A stretch of 64,000 nucleotides of DNA, taken from NCBI RefSeq assembly GCF_001591025.1, contig NZ_BCTZ01000013.1, positions 62,001 to 126,000 of the forward strand. Direction: 5' to 3'. Source of the stretch: Sphingomonas soli NBRC 100801 (lineage in GTDB: Bacteria; Pseudomonadota; Alphaproteobacteria; Sphingomonadales; Sphingomonadaceae). Shown piece after piece: positions 35,189 to 42,414 of the stretch. Positions within the stretch are counted from its first letter, which is position 1, and each line of letters opens with the position of its first letter. Position numbers and translations under genes: made by a program. Under the pieces are notes generated by a model, which was not told the DNA's origin, did not search any database, and saw nothing but the letters and a program-made list of their open reading frames with translations.

Positions 35189-35815
35189 ATGGTTCTTCTC
35201 GTCGATTCCACGGTCGACTCCGTTGCCGATATCGCGTTCCGGTCAATGTTCGCCGCGCGAAAGAGCGTCTTCATCGATCTGCTCAAATGGGACCTGCCTG
35301 TTCTCGACGGGCGCTACGAGATCGATCAGTTCGACGACCAGCACGCGCGCTATCTGATTATCACCGATAGTGCGCACGAGCATCTGGCGTCGGCCAGGCT
35401 CCTGCCGACGACGCGGACCCATATCCTGGACGGCCTCTTCCCCGCGCTGTGCGCCGGCGAAATCCCGCGGGGTCCGCGCGTCTGGGAGATTACGCGGTTC
35501 TGCCTGGGCCGGCAGCTTCGCTCCGCCGAGCGCCGCCAGGTCCGCAACCAGCTCGTCTCTGCGCTGGCCACGCACGCGCTCGATACCGGCATTGAGACCT
35601 ATACCGGCGTCGCCGAGATAGCCTGGCTACAACAGATCCTGAGCTTCGGCTGGGACTGCCGGGCGCTAGGCGAACCCGTTCGCAACCAAGGCTGCCTGCT
35701 CGGCGCGCTCGAAATCACGATCACACCCGAGACGCCGGCCGCGCTGGCCGAGGGCGGCGTCTGGTCGCCCCTCACCGCCCACGAAATGCCGGCGCGCCGC
35801 GCCGCCAACGCCTGA
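35189..35815 (+). CDS. luxI: acyl-homoserine-lactone synthase
   Basis: A 208-residue LuxI-family synthase making an N-acyl-homoserine lactone from SAM and acyl-ACP or acyl-CoA. Invariant residues are present: R24 and F28 in FAARKSVF, W34 (LLKWD), D46 and D49 (EIDQFD), R70 (LASARLLP) and E-x-x-R in WEITRFCL. ATG 35189 follows the hairpin-embedded GAGGGG. The dioxygenase-like gene starts nine bases after the stop, so the two are cotranscribed. Confidence 0.92.
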   Translation: MVLLVDSTVDSVADIAFRSMFAARKSVFIDLLKWDLPVLDGRYEIDQFDDQHARYLIITDSAHEHLASARLLPTTRTHILDGLFPALCAGEIPRGPRVWEITRFCLGRQLRSAERRQVRNQLVSALATHALDTGIETYTGVAEIAWLQQILSFGWDCRALGEPVRNQGCLLGALEITITPETPAALAEGGVWSPLTAHEMPARRAANA

Positions 35816-35824
35816 GGTATCGCC

Positions 35825-36709
35825 ATGACACAAGTTCCCAACGCCAAGCCTGCCGGCTACGACGCCGCGCTGGACCTCCTGATAACTCAGGGATGGTGCG
35901 TCATCCCGAACGCGCTGCCGCGCGAGACGGTCGAGTCGCTCGATGCGGATCTCGCGCCGATCTACGAGGCGACGCCCTTCTGCGAGGGCGATTTCTATGG
36001 CGGCCGGACCAAGCGGTTCGGCAGCCTGCTCAAGCGCTCGCCCCATGCCGCAGCGCTGGCTATGGACGACCTGATCCTCGCCGTCAGCGAAGCGGTACTC
36101 TCGCCATGGTGCGACACGCTCCAGCTAAACCTGATGCAGGCAATCGCGCTGCACCCTGGCGCACCGGCACAGTTCCCGCACCGAGACCAGGACATGTGGC
36201 AGGGGGTCAAGGGCGAAGTCGAGTATCTGGTCAACGTCATGTGGCCCCTGACGCCGTTCACGGTCGAGAATGGCGGGACGATTCTCTATCCCGGCAGCCA
36301 CGGCAACGAAGCGCTGAGCGACGCTATGCCCGAGCGCTCTATTGTCGCGGAATTCGGGCCGGGGGACGCCTTCCTCTTTCTCGGATCGACGCTGCACGGT
36401 GCCGGCGCCAACCGAAGCACTGAAATCCGTAAGGCTGTGGTGGTGAGCTACTGCCTCGGATGGCTGAAGCCGTATGAAAACCAGTGGCTCGCCTATCCAC
36501 CTGCGATCGCTCGCGGCTTCTCCCCCGAACTCGCTGGTCTGGTCGGCTACCGCCAGCACCGCCCCAACCTCGGCAATTACGAGGGCGTATGTCCGTCGCA
36601 CCTCCTTACAGGGAACCTCCCGGTCCATATCGGGGCTGTCGACGCTCTGAGGCCAGATCAGGCCGACGCCGTTCACGCACACCGGGTGGCACAGGAGGCT
36701 GCCGCATGA
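35825..36709 (+). CDS. phytanoyl-CoA dioxygenase (PhyH) family protein
   Basis: A 294-residue Fe(II)/2-oxoglutarate dioxygenase-fold protein. The 2-His-1-Asp triad is in FPHRDQDMWQ and LFLGSTLHGAG, and a 2-oxoglutarate Arg is plausible in NRSTEIRKAVV. PhyH genes directly after luxI are a known arrangement in sphingomonads, where their role in signal metabolism is unresolved. Here it could alternatively act on the lasso product, but nothing in the sequence shows that. Its stop overlaps the GntR start. Confidence 0.87.
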   Translation: MTQVPNAKPAGYDAALDLLITQGWCVIPNALPRETVESLDADLAPIYEATPFCEGDFYGGRTKRFGSLLKRSPHAAALAMDDLILAVSEAVLSPWCDTLQLNLMQAIALHPGAPAQFPHRDQDMWQGVKGEVEYLVNVMWPLTPFTVENGGTILYPGSHGNEALSDAMPERSIVAEFGPGDAFLFLGSTLHGAGANRSTEIRKAVVVSYCLGWLKPYENQWLAYPPAIARGFSPELAGLVGYRQHRPNLGNYEGVCPSHLLTGNLPVHIGAVDALRPDQADAVHAHRVAQEAAA

Positions 36710-37302
36710 GTCCGGTTCAGGCGATGGAACGCAGCTATTCTGCGCTCAAGCAGATGCTGCGCGAGGGGCGCTATGCGCCGGGCGCTCGGCTGGAGGCCAA
36801 TCGACTCGCCGACGAGCTTGGCGTGAGCATGACCCCCGTGCGCGACGTGCTGCATCGTTTGGTGGGCGAGCGCCTCGTCGAAGCAAGCAGCGGGGAGGGG
36901 TTTCACGTCCCTCGGCTTTCGGAGGCAGGCCTGCGTGATCTGTACGAATGGCATTCAGCGTTAATCCTGATCGCCGTTCGAACAACGCGGGTTGAAGAAG
37001 AACGTCGATCGGATGAGATCCCCGCGACCCTTGCCGACGCGGCGCAGTGGACGTTTGAGCAAATCGCCAGCGGAGCGCCCAATCGCGAAGTGCGCGCTGC
37101 CGTCGCAAGTGCCTCTGATCGCCTTCATCCGTTTCGCATGATCGAACACAAGGTTCTGGAACCCATAATCGGCGAGCTCGACGAACTCACGATCCGATCA
37201 CCAGGTCAGGCGCCCGCTATCAGGCGCTACCATCTGCGGCGCATGCGCGCCGTTGCCGAATTGCTCGAGGTCCAACGAGCCGAGCAAAGCACGAGATTAT
37301 AG
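36706..37302 (+). CDS. GntR-family transcriptional regulator
   Basis: A 198-residue regulator with a winged-helix N-terminus: MERSYSALKQMLREGRYAPG, RLEANRLADELGVSMTPVRDVLHRLVGERLVEA. The shorter C-terminal helical ligand domain is FCD-like. GGAGGCTGCCGC precedes ATG 36706, which overlaps the dioxygenase stop, so it belongs to the luxI transcript. It lies immediately before the first lasso precursor and its own stop falls inside the repeat array at 37297-37326, making it the obvious candidate to bind that array. Confidence 0.88.
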   Translation: MSPVQAMERSYSALKQMLREGRYAPGARLEANRLADELGVSMTPVRDVLHRLVGERLVEASSGEGFHVPRLSEAGLRDLYEWHSALILIAVRTTRVEEERRSDEIPATLADAAQWTFEQIASGAPNREVRAAVASASDRLHPFRMIEHKVLEPIIGELDELTIRSPGQAPAIRRYHLRRMRAVAELLEVQRAEQSTRL

Positions 37303-37326
37303 TCGGATTATAATCTTCTTATAGTC
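37297..37326 (+). promoter_or_regulatory. three direct repeats at 11-bp spacing ahead of precursor 1
   Basis: TTATAGTC (37297), TTATAATC (37308) and TTATAGTC (37319) start exactly 11 bases apart, and the last ends 52 bases before the precursor ATG. The same arrangement precedes precursor 2. Probably a cooperative regulator site or promoter array. Confidence 0.65.
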
Positions 37327-37350
37327 GAGCGGACGGTCAACGCTCCGACG

Positions 37351-37371
37351 GTCGCATCCCGCGACAAGGAG
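37351..37371 (+). promoter_or_regulatory. conserved leader stem-loop and ribosome site of precursor 1
   Basis: GTCGC-ATCCC-GCGAC forms a five-base stem, immediately followed by AAGGAG seven bases before ATG 37379. The identical 15 bases are at 37743-37757 ahead of precursor 2, again abutting the ribosome site. An in-frame ATG at 37373 is too close to AAGGAG to be used. Confidence 0.6.
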
Positions 37372-37378
37372 CATGACC

Positions 37379-37510
37379 ATGGACCGCGAAGCCACCGAAG
37401 TCGCCGATCTCATCGATCTGGGCACCGCCAGCGCCGAGACGCAGGGGTCGGACGACCACCTGTTCGACAATCTCGGCAAGCAGCCCCCGATGGGCCTGTC
37501 GAACGACTGA
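37379..37510 (+). CDS. lasso peptide precursor 1
   Basis: A 43-residue precursor. Leader residues 1-22 (MDREATEVADLIDLGTASAE then TQ) have the conserved Thr at position -2. The predicted 21-residue core starts GSDDHLFD and ends PPMGLSND, giving an isopeptide ring between Gly1 and the side chain of Asp8. The ending resembles benenodin-type peptides (PMGL then acidic end). It is followed by a GC hairpin and, 260 bases on, by a second precursor, then the protease and cyclase genes. Mature structure is predicted only. Confidence 0.88.
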   Translation: MDREATEVADLIDLGTASAETQGSDDHLFDNLGKQPPMGLSND

Positions 37511-37517
37511 TGGGCAC

Positions 37518-37544
37518 GCCGGTCCGGCATGTCGCCGGGCCGGC
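37518..37544 (+). terminator. GC hairpin after precursor 1
   Basis: GCCGGTCCGGC and GCCGGGCCGGC pair over 11 bases (one G-U) with a five-base loop, starting seven bases after the stop codon. There is no T-run, so it may protect the 3' end or partly terminate rather than fully stop transcription. Confidence 0.55.
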
Positions 37545-37688
37545 GCTGTCGCTATACGGATGAGGCTGCAGCTCCATTTGCAGACCGTCCGCTCCCGCCC
37601 TCGCGCTAGTTCCAACGCATTCCTGGGCCATTTCTCGCGTACTCTAAGGTCACACCAGCCGACGCGATGTTGGCGGACAGAGCGCGGA

Positions 37689-37718
37689 TTATAACTGCAT
37701 TATAAACTTCTAATAATC
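37689..37718 (+). promoter_or_regulatory. three direct repeats at 11-bp spacing ahead of precursor 2
   Basis: TTATAACT (37689), TTATAAAC (37700) and TAATAATC (37711) have the same 11-base period as the array ahead of precursor 1 and end 51 bases before the ATG at 37770. The pair of arrays suggests each precursor has its own controlled promoter. Confidence 0.6.
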
Positions 37719-37769
37719 CGGAGGGGGTCTGATCCTTTTCCTGTCGCATCCCGCGACCGGAGAATGACC

Positions 37770-37901
37770 ATGGACCGCGAACCAATCGAAACCGTCGAGC
37801 TGATCGACCTCGGCGCAGCGAGCGTCGAAACCCAGGGTGCCGACGACATCTACGTCGACCAGCAGGGCAAGCAGCCCACCCTGGGCCTGTCGAACGACTG
37901 A
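37770..37901 (+). CDS. lasso peptide precursor 2
   Basis: A 43-residue paralogue of precursor 1: same length, leader MDREPIETVELIDLGAASVE then TQ (Thr at -2), core starting GADDIYVD and ending PTLGLSND. Gly1 and Asp8 are kept for ring formation, while ring residues 5-7 differ (IYV against HLF) and the loop has QQ for NL. The conserved stem-loop and GGAG precede the ATG. One protease and one cyclase follow, so both precursors are probably processed by the same enzymes. Confidence 0.88.
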   Translation: MDREPIETVELIDLGAASVETQGADDIYVDQQGKQPTLGLSND

Positions 37902-37913
37902 CCGCAGCGCGTC

Positions 37914-37933
37914 GGTCCGGCCACTGGCCGGAT
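37914..37933 (+). terminator. GC hairpin after precursor 2
   Basis: GGTCCGGCC-ACT-GGCCGGATC style stem (about 8-9 base pairs, one G-U) begins 12 bases after the precursor stop. Like the hairpin after precursor 1 it lacks a T-run. It could limit read-through into the processing genes so that precursor mRNA is in excess. Confidence 0.5.
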
Positions 37934-37965
37934 CGGCGACGTTGGACATTCGGGGGCCACGCAGC

Positions 37966-38622
37966 ATGTTCTGGCGAATCCTACCGCATGCGACCGAATG
38001 CTCGGCATCCGACAAACTGTTTCTTCTCGACCTGCGGCAGGACCGGTATTTTGCCGTTCCGGAGGCACTGGCGGGGTCCATGCTCGAATGGCTCGATCGC
38101 CGATACGCCTGCGCGCCGCCTCACGATATTCGCGAATTGCTGGCTCGCGCGCGAATCTTGCGCGACGGCGATCCCGATCCGACCAACGCCCTCAAGGAGC
38201 GCGTTACATTTCCAACCGAGCTGGAGAGACCGAGCGGCGCAGATCATCGCATCATTGGACGCCTCGCTCTTTCCGCGCTGATCGCAGGGACATGGACGAA
38301 GCTGCGGGCGCGGTCTTTGCAGGGGGTATTGGCCAGCCGAGCGGCGCGACCTGCTTTGCCGGCTCGTGGCCACCGCAACGAGATATCGGCAATCGCGGCC
38401 AGTTATGACGAGCGCCGGAGCAGCACGCCGATTTCACGGAATTGCCTGCTCGACTCGCTGGCGCTCGACGCACTACTCGCCCGGCACGGTTTCGGGGCGA
38501 CGCTGGTTTTCGGCGTGTGCGCGACACCCTTCGGGGCGCATTGCTGGCTCCAAACGCCCGAGCTGGTTCTCAACGACAGCTACGACCATGTGGCCCGCTT
38601 CACACCGATCCTCGCACAATGA
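37966..38622 (+). CDS. lasso peptide leader protease with fused RRE (B protein)
   Basis: A 218-residue fused B protein. Residues 1-75 form a PqqD-like leader-recognition element (KLFLLDLRQDRYFAVPEALAGSMLEWL). Residues 95-218 are the transglutaminase-like cysteine protease with C160 (SRNCLLDSLAL), H192 (FGAHCWLQ) and D204 (LVLNDSYDHV). It removes the leader so the core amine can attack Asp8. ATG 37966 is used. Its stop overlaps the cyclase start as ATGA. Confidence 0.9.
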   Translation: MFWRILPHATECSASDKLFLLDLRQDRYFAVPEALAGSMLEWLDRRYACAPPHDIRELLARARILRDGDPDPTNALKERVTFPTELERPSGADHRIIGRLALSALIAGTWTKLRARSLQGVLASRAARPALPARGHRNEISAIAASYDERRSSTPISRNCLLDSLALDALLARHGFGATLVFGVCATPFGAHCWLQTPELVLNDSYDHVARFTPILAQ

Positions 38623-40373
38623 ACAACAGCGCCTATGTCGTCATGTGGAGCGAGGCCGAACGAACTTCGAGCAGCAGCCGCTTTGCAGACGAGCTACGCC
38701 AGCGACACGCCTTTAAGGTCTTGGTCGACACCCCAAGGCTGCTTGTCCTCGGCTTGGCCGGTGCCCCGCACCTCCTGCTTCCACGCTGCCAAGGCATCCT
38801 GTGGGGGCACCTGTTCAGCAGGGCGGCGAGCGACCGAATCGTGTCCGATGATGGCGACGCGCTTGCCAATGGCGCGGCCGAACAGTTCCTCGAGGACTAT
38901 TGGGGCGGGTATGTTGCAATCCGCACGCGGTGCAACGGACTCGAAATCCTGCGCGACCCCTCCGGTGCTGTCGCGTGTTATCATGCCGAGGTTGACGGGA
39001 CTCATATTGTCACTTCTCGGCCTGACCTTTTGTTCAGCCTCGGTCTGATGAGACCGGCGATCGACTTCACCATCGTTGCTCAGAGCCTGGCTTATAGCGA
39101 TCTCCGGCCAGCGACGACGGCGCTTCGCGGTGTCAGTGAAATCCTGCCCGGTGTCGCGATCAGCCTAGATGGCGGCAAGATCACTAGCCGTTGCGCATGG
39201 TCTCCTTGGGCGCATGTCGATGGAAACTCCGACACCCGGGAGTTCACACCTGCGGTCGCGAAACTGCGGGACGTGATTAAGGTAACGCTTCGGGCGTGGG
39301 GCGGCGCCTTACCCCGGCCAATGCTGGAGATCTCGGGCGGACTGGATTCGTCGATTGTCGCCGCTGGTTTCGGCACCGAAGCTGGAACCAAGTGTCTGAC
39401 CTTCGGCCCGGCTATTGGCGATCCTGACGAGCGGCCTTATGCCCGCGCCGTCGCCACACATCTCGGGCTCGACCTCGTGGAGCTGATGCCCATGGTCGAA
39501 CTGGTCGATCTCACCCGTTCCGATGCGCACCACCTTCCCCGCCCCTGTGCCAGAGGCTTTTCGCAGGCGCTCGATCGACCAATCCAGGACTTGGCGGCAG
39601 ATCTGGGCGTGGATGCATTCGTCGGCGGCGGCGGGGGCGACAGCGTATTCTGCCACCTTCAATCCGCACTGCCGGTAGTTGATCGCCTTATGCACGAAGG
39701 TCCGACGAAAGGAGTGCTCGATACGGCCCGTGAGATAGCCAGCCTGTCTCGGACAAATACCTGGCAAGTCCTGCTAGTTGCCGCGAAGCGCTGGGGAAGG
39801 CGATCGAGCCGGATGCCGAAGCCGAGGCCGAACCGCTTTCTGGCGGAGTCGGTTTGGCGTTCCCTGCCATGGCCTGCGGGCAACCCATGGTTGGAGGCAC
39901 CCCCAGGTGTCCCGCCTGCGAAGAAGCGGCACGTCTGGTCGCTGATCGGCATTCAGAACCATCTCGAGGGCTATGGCCGGGAGGCGATGGCACCGCTGAT
40001 CTCGCCGCTCCTCTCTCAACCGATCGTCGAGACCTGTCTCGGCATCCCTAGCTGGCTGTGGTCTGTCGGTGGCAACAACAGGGCGCTGGCCCGCGAGGCG
40101 TTTCGCGGCATGCTCCCCAATTCCATCATCGATCGCCGCACAAAGGGAGGGTTCGACACCTTCGTCGTCCGCCTGATCGAATCGAACCAGGCGCTAATCC
40201 GGACCATGCTGACCGAAGGCACCCTCGCCAGGGAAGGCTTGCTGGATGGCCAGGCGATCGCCGATTTCCTCAACAGCCGCCTGGCCGATAACGAAGGAGT
40301 CGCCGAATTGTTGGCGCTCGTGGACGCAGAGGCTTGGGTAAGTAGCTGGCAATCTGCTCCGTCATATTTTTGA
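38619..40373 (+). CDS. lasso cyclase, asparagine-synthetase-like (C protein)
   Basis: A 584-residue asparagine-synthetase-B-like enzyme that activates the Asp8 side chain as an acyl-AMP for lasso closure. The ATP pyrophosphatase loop is EISGGLDSSIVAAG (SGGLDSS at 239-245), with FVGGGGGDSVF as the second nucleotide segment. The N-terminus starts MNNSAYVV and lacks the Cys2 needed for glutamine hydrolysis, as in other lasso cyclases. It is translationally coupled to the protease gene and is the last gene of the cluster. Confidence 0.9.
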   Translation: MNNSAYVVMWSEAERTSSSSRFADELRQRHAFKVLVDTPRLLVLGLAGAPHLLLPRCQGILWGHLFSRAASDRIVSDDGDALANGAAEQFLEDYWGGYVAIRTRCNGLEILRDPSGAVACYHAEVDGTHIVTSRPDLLFSLGLMRPAIDFTIVAQSLAYSDLRPATTALRGVSEILPGVAISLDGGKITSRCAWSPWAHVDGNSDTREFTPAVAKLRDVIKVTLRAWGGALPRPMLEISGGLDSSIVAAGFGTEAGTKCLTFGPAIGDPDERPYARAVATHLGLDLVELMPMVELVDLTRSDAHHLPRPCARGFSQALDRPIQDLAADLGVDAFVGGGGGDSVFCHLQSALPVVDRLMHEGPTKGVLDTAREIASLSRTNTWQVLLVAAKRWGRRSSRMPKPRPNRFLAESVWRSLPWPAGNPWLEAPPGVPPAKKRHVWSLIGIQNHLEGYGREAMAPLISPLLSQPIVETCLGIPSWLWSVGGNNRALAREAFRGMLPNSIIDRRTKGGFDTFVVRLIESNQALIRTMLTEGTLAREGLLDGQAIADFLNSRLADNEGVAELLALVDAEAWVSSWQSAPSYF

Positions 40374-40649
40374 CGGTCAGCGTAACCGATCGATGTGCGC
40401 AAAAGCTCTCATATGGCGTGACTAAGGTAGTTGCCGCGCTGGGAGGTGTTGCATAATCTGCCGTTCAGCAATGCGCCCCAATTGCGGTCGTTCCGACCAG
40501 GCCAGTTCATTCCTGAAAGCAGTCGTTCGATCGTGCTCGACTGCTCGGGTCATGGAACCCTGCACTGGAGCTTTCCGCATCCGCTCGATCACGGTCGCTC
40601 ACTGCCCAGTCGGCGCGAGGGGAAACGCTAGATGAACGGCCTCGCGAGC

Positions 40650-41110
40650 CCTTCCCTTTATTAGCGCTTTCTGCCGGTCCTGTGGTCAACGCGGAAATGG
40701 AAGCCACAACCTCTTCGGGAACGGCATAATGCACGAAGTGCCCCTGATGCGGCACTATGCGCAGCTCGGCACCGCAACTCACGGGCAAGCCGTTCAGCGT
40801 GCTTCGGCGCATGCGTGACGAGGTCGCCCTCTCCCGCCATGACGATCACCGGCAAGGCCAGATCGCCATCGCGGCGAACCAGTGCGATCGCTCCAGGCAC
40901 CATCATTGCGCCTTCGGCGGCCGCAGCGCGCTTCTTTGCCGGGCGCAGAGCCAAGCCCCCGGAAAATCGATCATCTTGTCGGACACCGACGCGCGAGCGA
41001 ATCTGAACTTCAGCGCCGCCAGTCCGGTCGCGATTCCCAGAAGCGGGGATATCGTCATCGCCACCAGGTCGCCGGGGACCGGAAGGACGGAGAGCGAGGC
41101 AAGGAGCGGA
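40650..41110 (-). pseudogene. decayed alpha/beta hydrolase
   Basis: Hydrolase-like sequence is spread over three frames: LASLSVLPVPGDLVAMTISP to about 40945; then ALRPAKKRAAAAEGAMM with LALPVIVMAGEGDLVTHAPK to about 40775; then GAELRIVPHQGHFVHYAVPE, which holds the catalytic His. At least two frameshifts separate them, and the N-terminal nucleophile region is not found. The rest of 40374-41539 holds no convincing gene; a hydrophobic frame near 41300-41450 (FITYILTSVIALLVGVCVWTL) has no start codon. Confidence 0.65.
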
Positions 41111-41539
41111 TCCTGCTCGACTGGACGACCGCGCGAATTCGCTTCGCTCCCGCGTTCGCCGCCTGGTACGCGAGGCACCGACGCTGGCGCGGGGCGGCTA
41201 TCGCGACCTGCTCCAGCGACGAGCGTAAGCGTCGGATGCTCGGATCGGGGGTGTCAGAAACTGAGGCTGGATCGGCGGCGACCGATCGTGCCCGGTTGCC
41301 GGTCATGACGTTCGCTCCCGTCGCTTTCGCGCGGCCCGGCGCACGAGCGCATTATTCGCAAGCGTCCAAACGCATACGCCGACGAGTAATGCGATCACGC
41401 TTGTAAGAATGTAGGTGATGAAGAGGTGCAGCTCGATGTATAATTCCCACGTCCCCGCTCGCGGCGCACGGGGGCGATTAGAGATGGACTAGAACGCAAT
41501 CTCCAGAGCGGCGGTTTCCCGCCGCTCTCGCTGCTTGCT

Positions 41540-42100
41540 CTATCGGCAGCGGACAGTACCGCGTTCGATCGCCCGACCTGCAACGCCGCCGGCGGCGACA
41601 CCAACAAGGGTTGCGAGGACCTGGCTGTCGCCGCGCGCGATGGTGTTGCCGAGTAGCCCGCCGGCGGCCGCGCCGATGATCAGCCCAGTGGTCCCGTCCG
41701 GACGGCGGCAATAATAACGCCCGTTCTGGCCGCGGTAGACGCGGTCGTCGGCGGTTAGCGTGCGGGCCCGATAGTAGCTGCCGCTGCGATAATAGCGCCC
41801 GGCATCATAGCCATCCCTGCCGGGCTCACGACGATCCCAATCATAGTTGCCGTATCCGCGCCAGCCGCGATTCGCCTGCCGCGCGTGGCGATCGGCTTGC
41901 GCCAGATTGCGCGCATACTCGCGCCGAGCCTGTCGAACCTCACGCGGGTTGTCCGCATCGCGCATATCCTCGCGATACTGCCGGTCGGCCGCGCGGACGT
42001 CCTTGCGTTGTTCGCTGCGAGCCTCATCGGACTGCGCCAACGAGGGCACAGCCGGCGCCGCGACCGCCAATATGGCGGCCGTCCAAAACACATTTCTCAT
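41540..42100 (-). CDS. exported protein with glycine-zipper 2TM domain
   Basis: A 186-residue protein: signal peptide (TAAILAVAAPAVPSLAQS), a long charged helical middle rich in Arg, Asp and Ala (EQRKDVRAADRQYREDMRDAD), a Tyr/Arg/Gly-rich stretch, then the zipper TTGLIIGAAAGGLLGNTIARGDS and LVGVAAGGVAGRAIERG. It is probably an outer-membrane-associated structural or stress protein. AGGAGAACAATC precedes ATG 42100. Confidence 0.75.
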   Translation of the reverse strand: MRNVFWTAAILAVAAPAVPSLAQSDEARSEQRKDVRAADRQYREDMRDADNPREVRQARREYARNLAQADRHARQANRGWRGYGNYDWDRREPGRDGYDAGRYYRSGSYYRARTLTADDRVYRGQNGRYYCRRPDGTTGLIIGAAAGGLLGNTIARGDSQVLATLVGVAAGGVAGRAIERGTVRCR

Positions 42101-42414
42101 GATTGTTCTCCTGACCTCATATAAGGTCGTGGATAGAACGAACGTCGGTAAGTTATGTTGCGGAAAACAAACTAGGTCGAAAATATAAATGTTTTCGGCT
42201 ATTAAAAGTCTTAGTTTCATCAGTCGTGAAACCATTTAATATAAGACTCTCTTATATTTATCTCAATTGAACATATAGAATTCTCAACGTGCCAATATTA
42301 TCCTGACGAGGTCGGGTGCTAAAGGGCCTCACATGGGCGGGCCGCAATGCCCCACCGGTCAAGAAGGTCGCTGCAATTGGGATGCCGACGCGATGGCGCG
42401 GTTCGGCTCCCGCT
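42101..42414. other. AT-rich intergenic region
   Basis: Unusually AT-rich for the window (about 42165-42290, with several TATAA-like stretches and cttatatttatctc). No gene is seen. It contains the promoter for the glycine-zipper gene to its left and the 3' end of the kinase gene to its right. Confidence 0.5.

Noticed and set aside
41300..41490. A hydrophobic minus-strand frame (FITYILTSVIALLVGVCVWTL)
   Set aside because: The frame opens after a stop with no ATG, GTG or TTG before the membrane segment.
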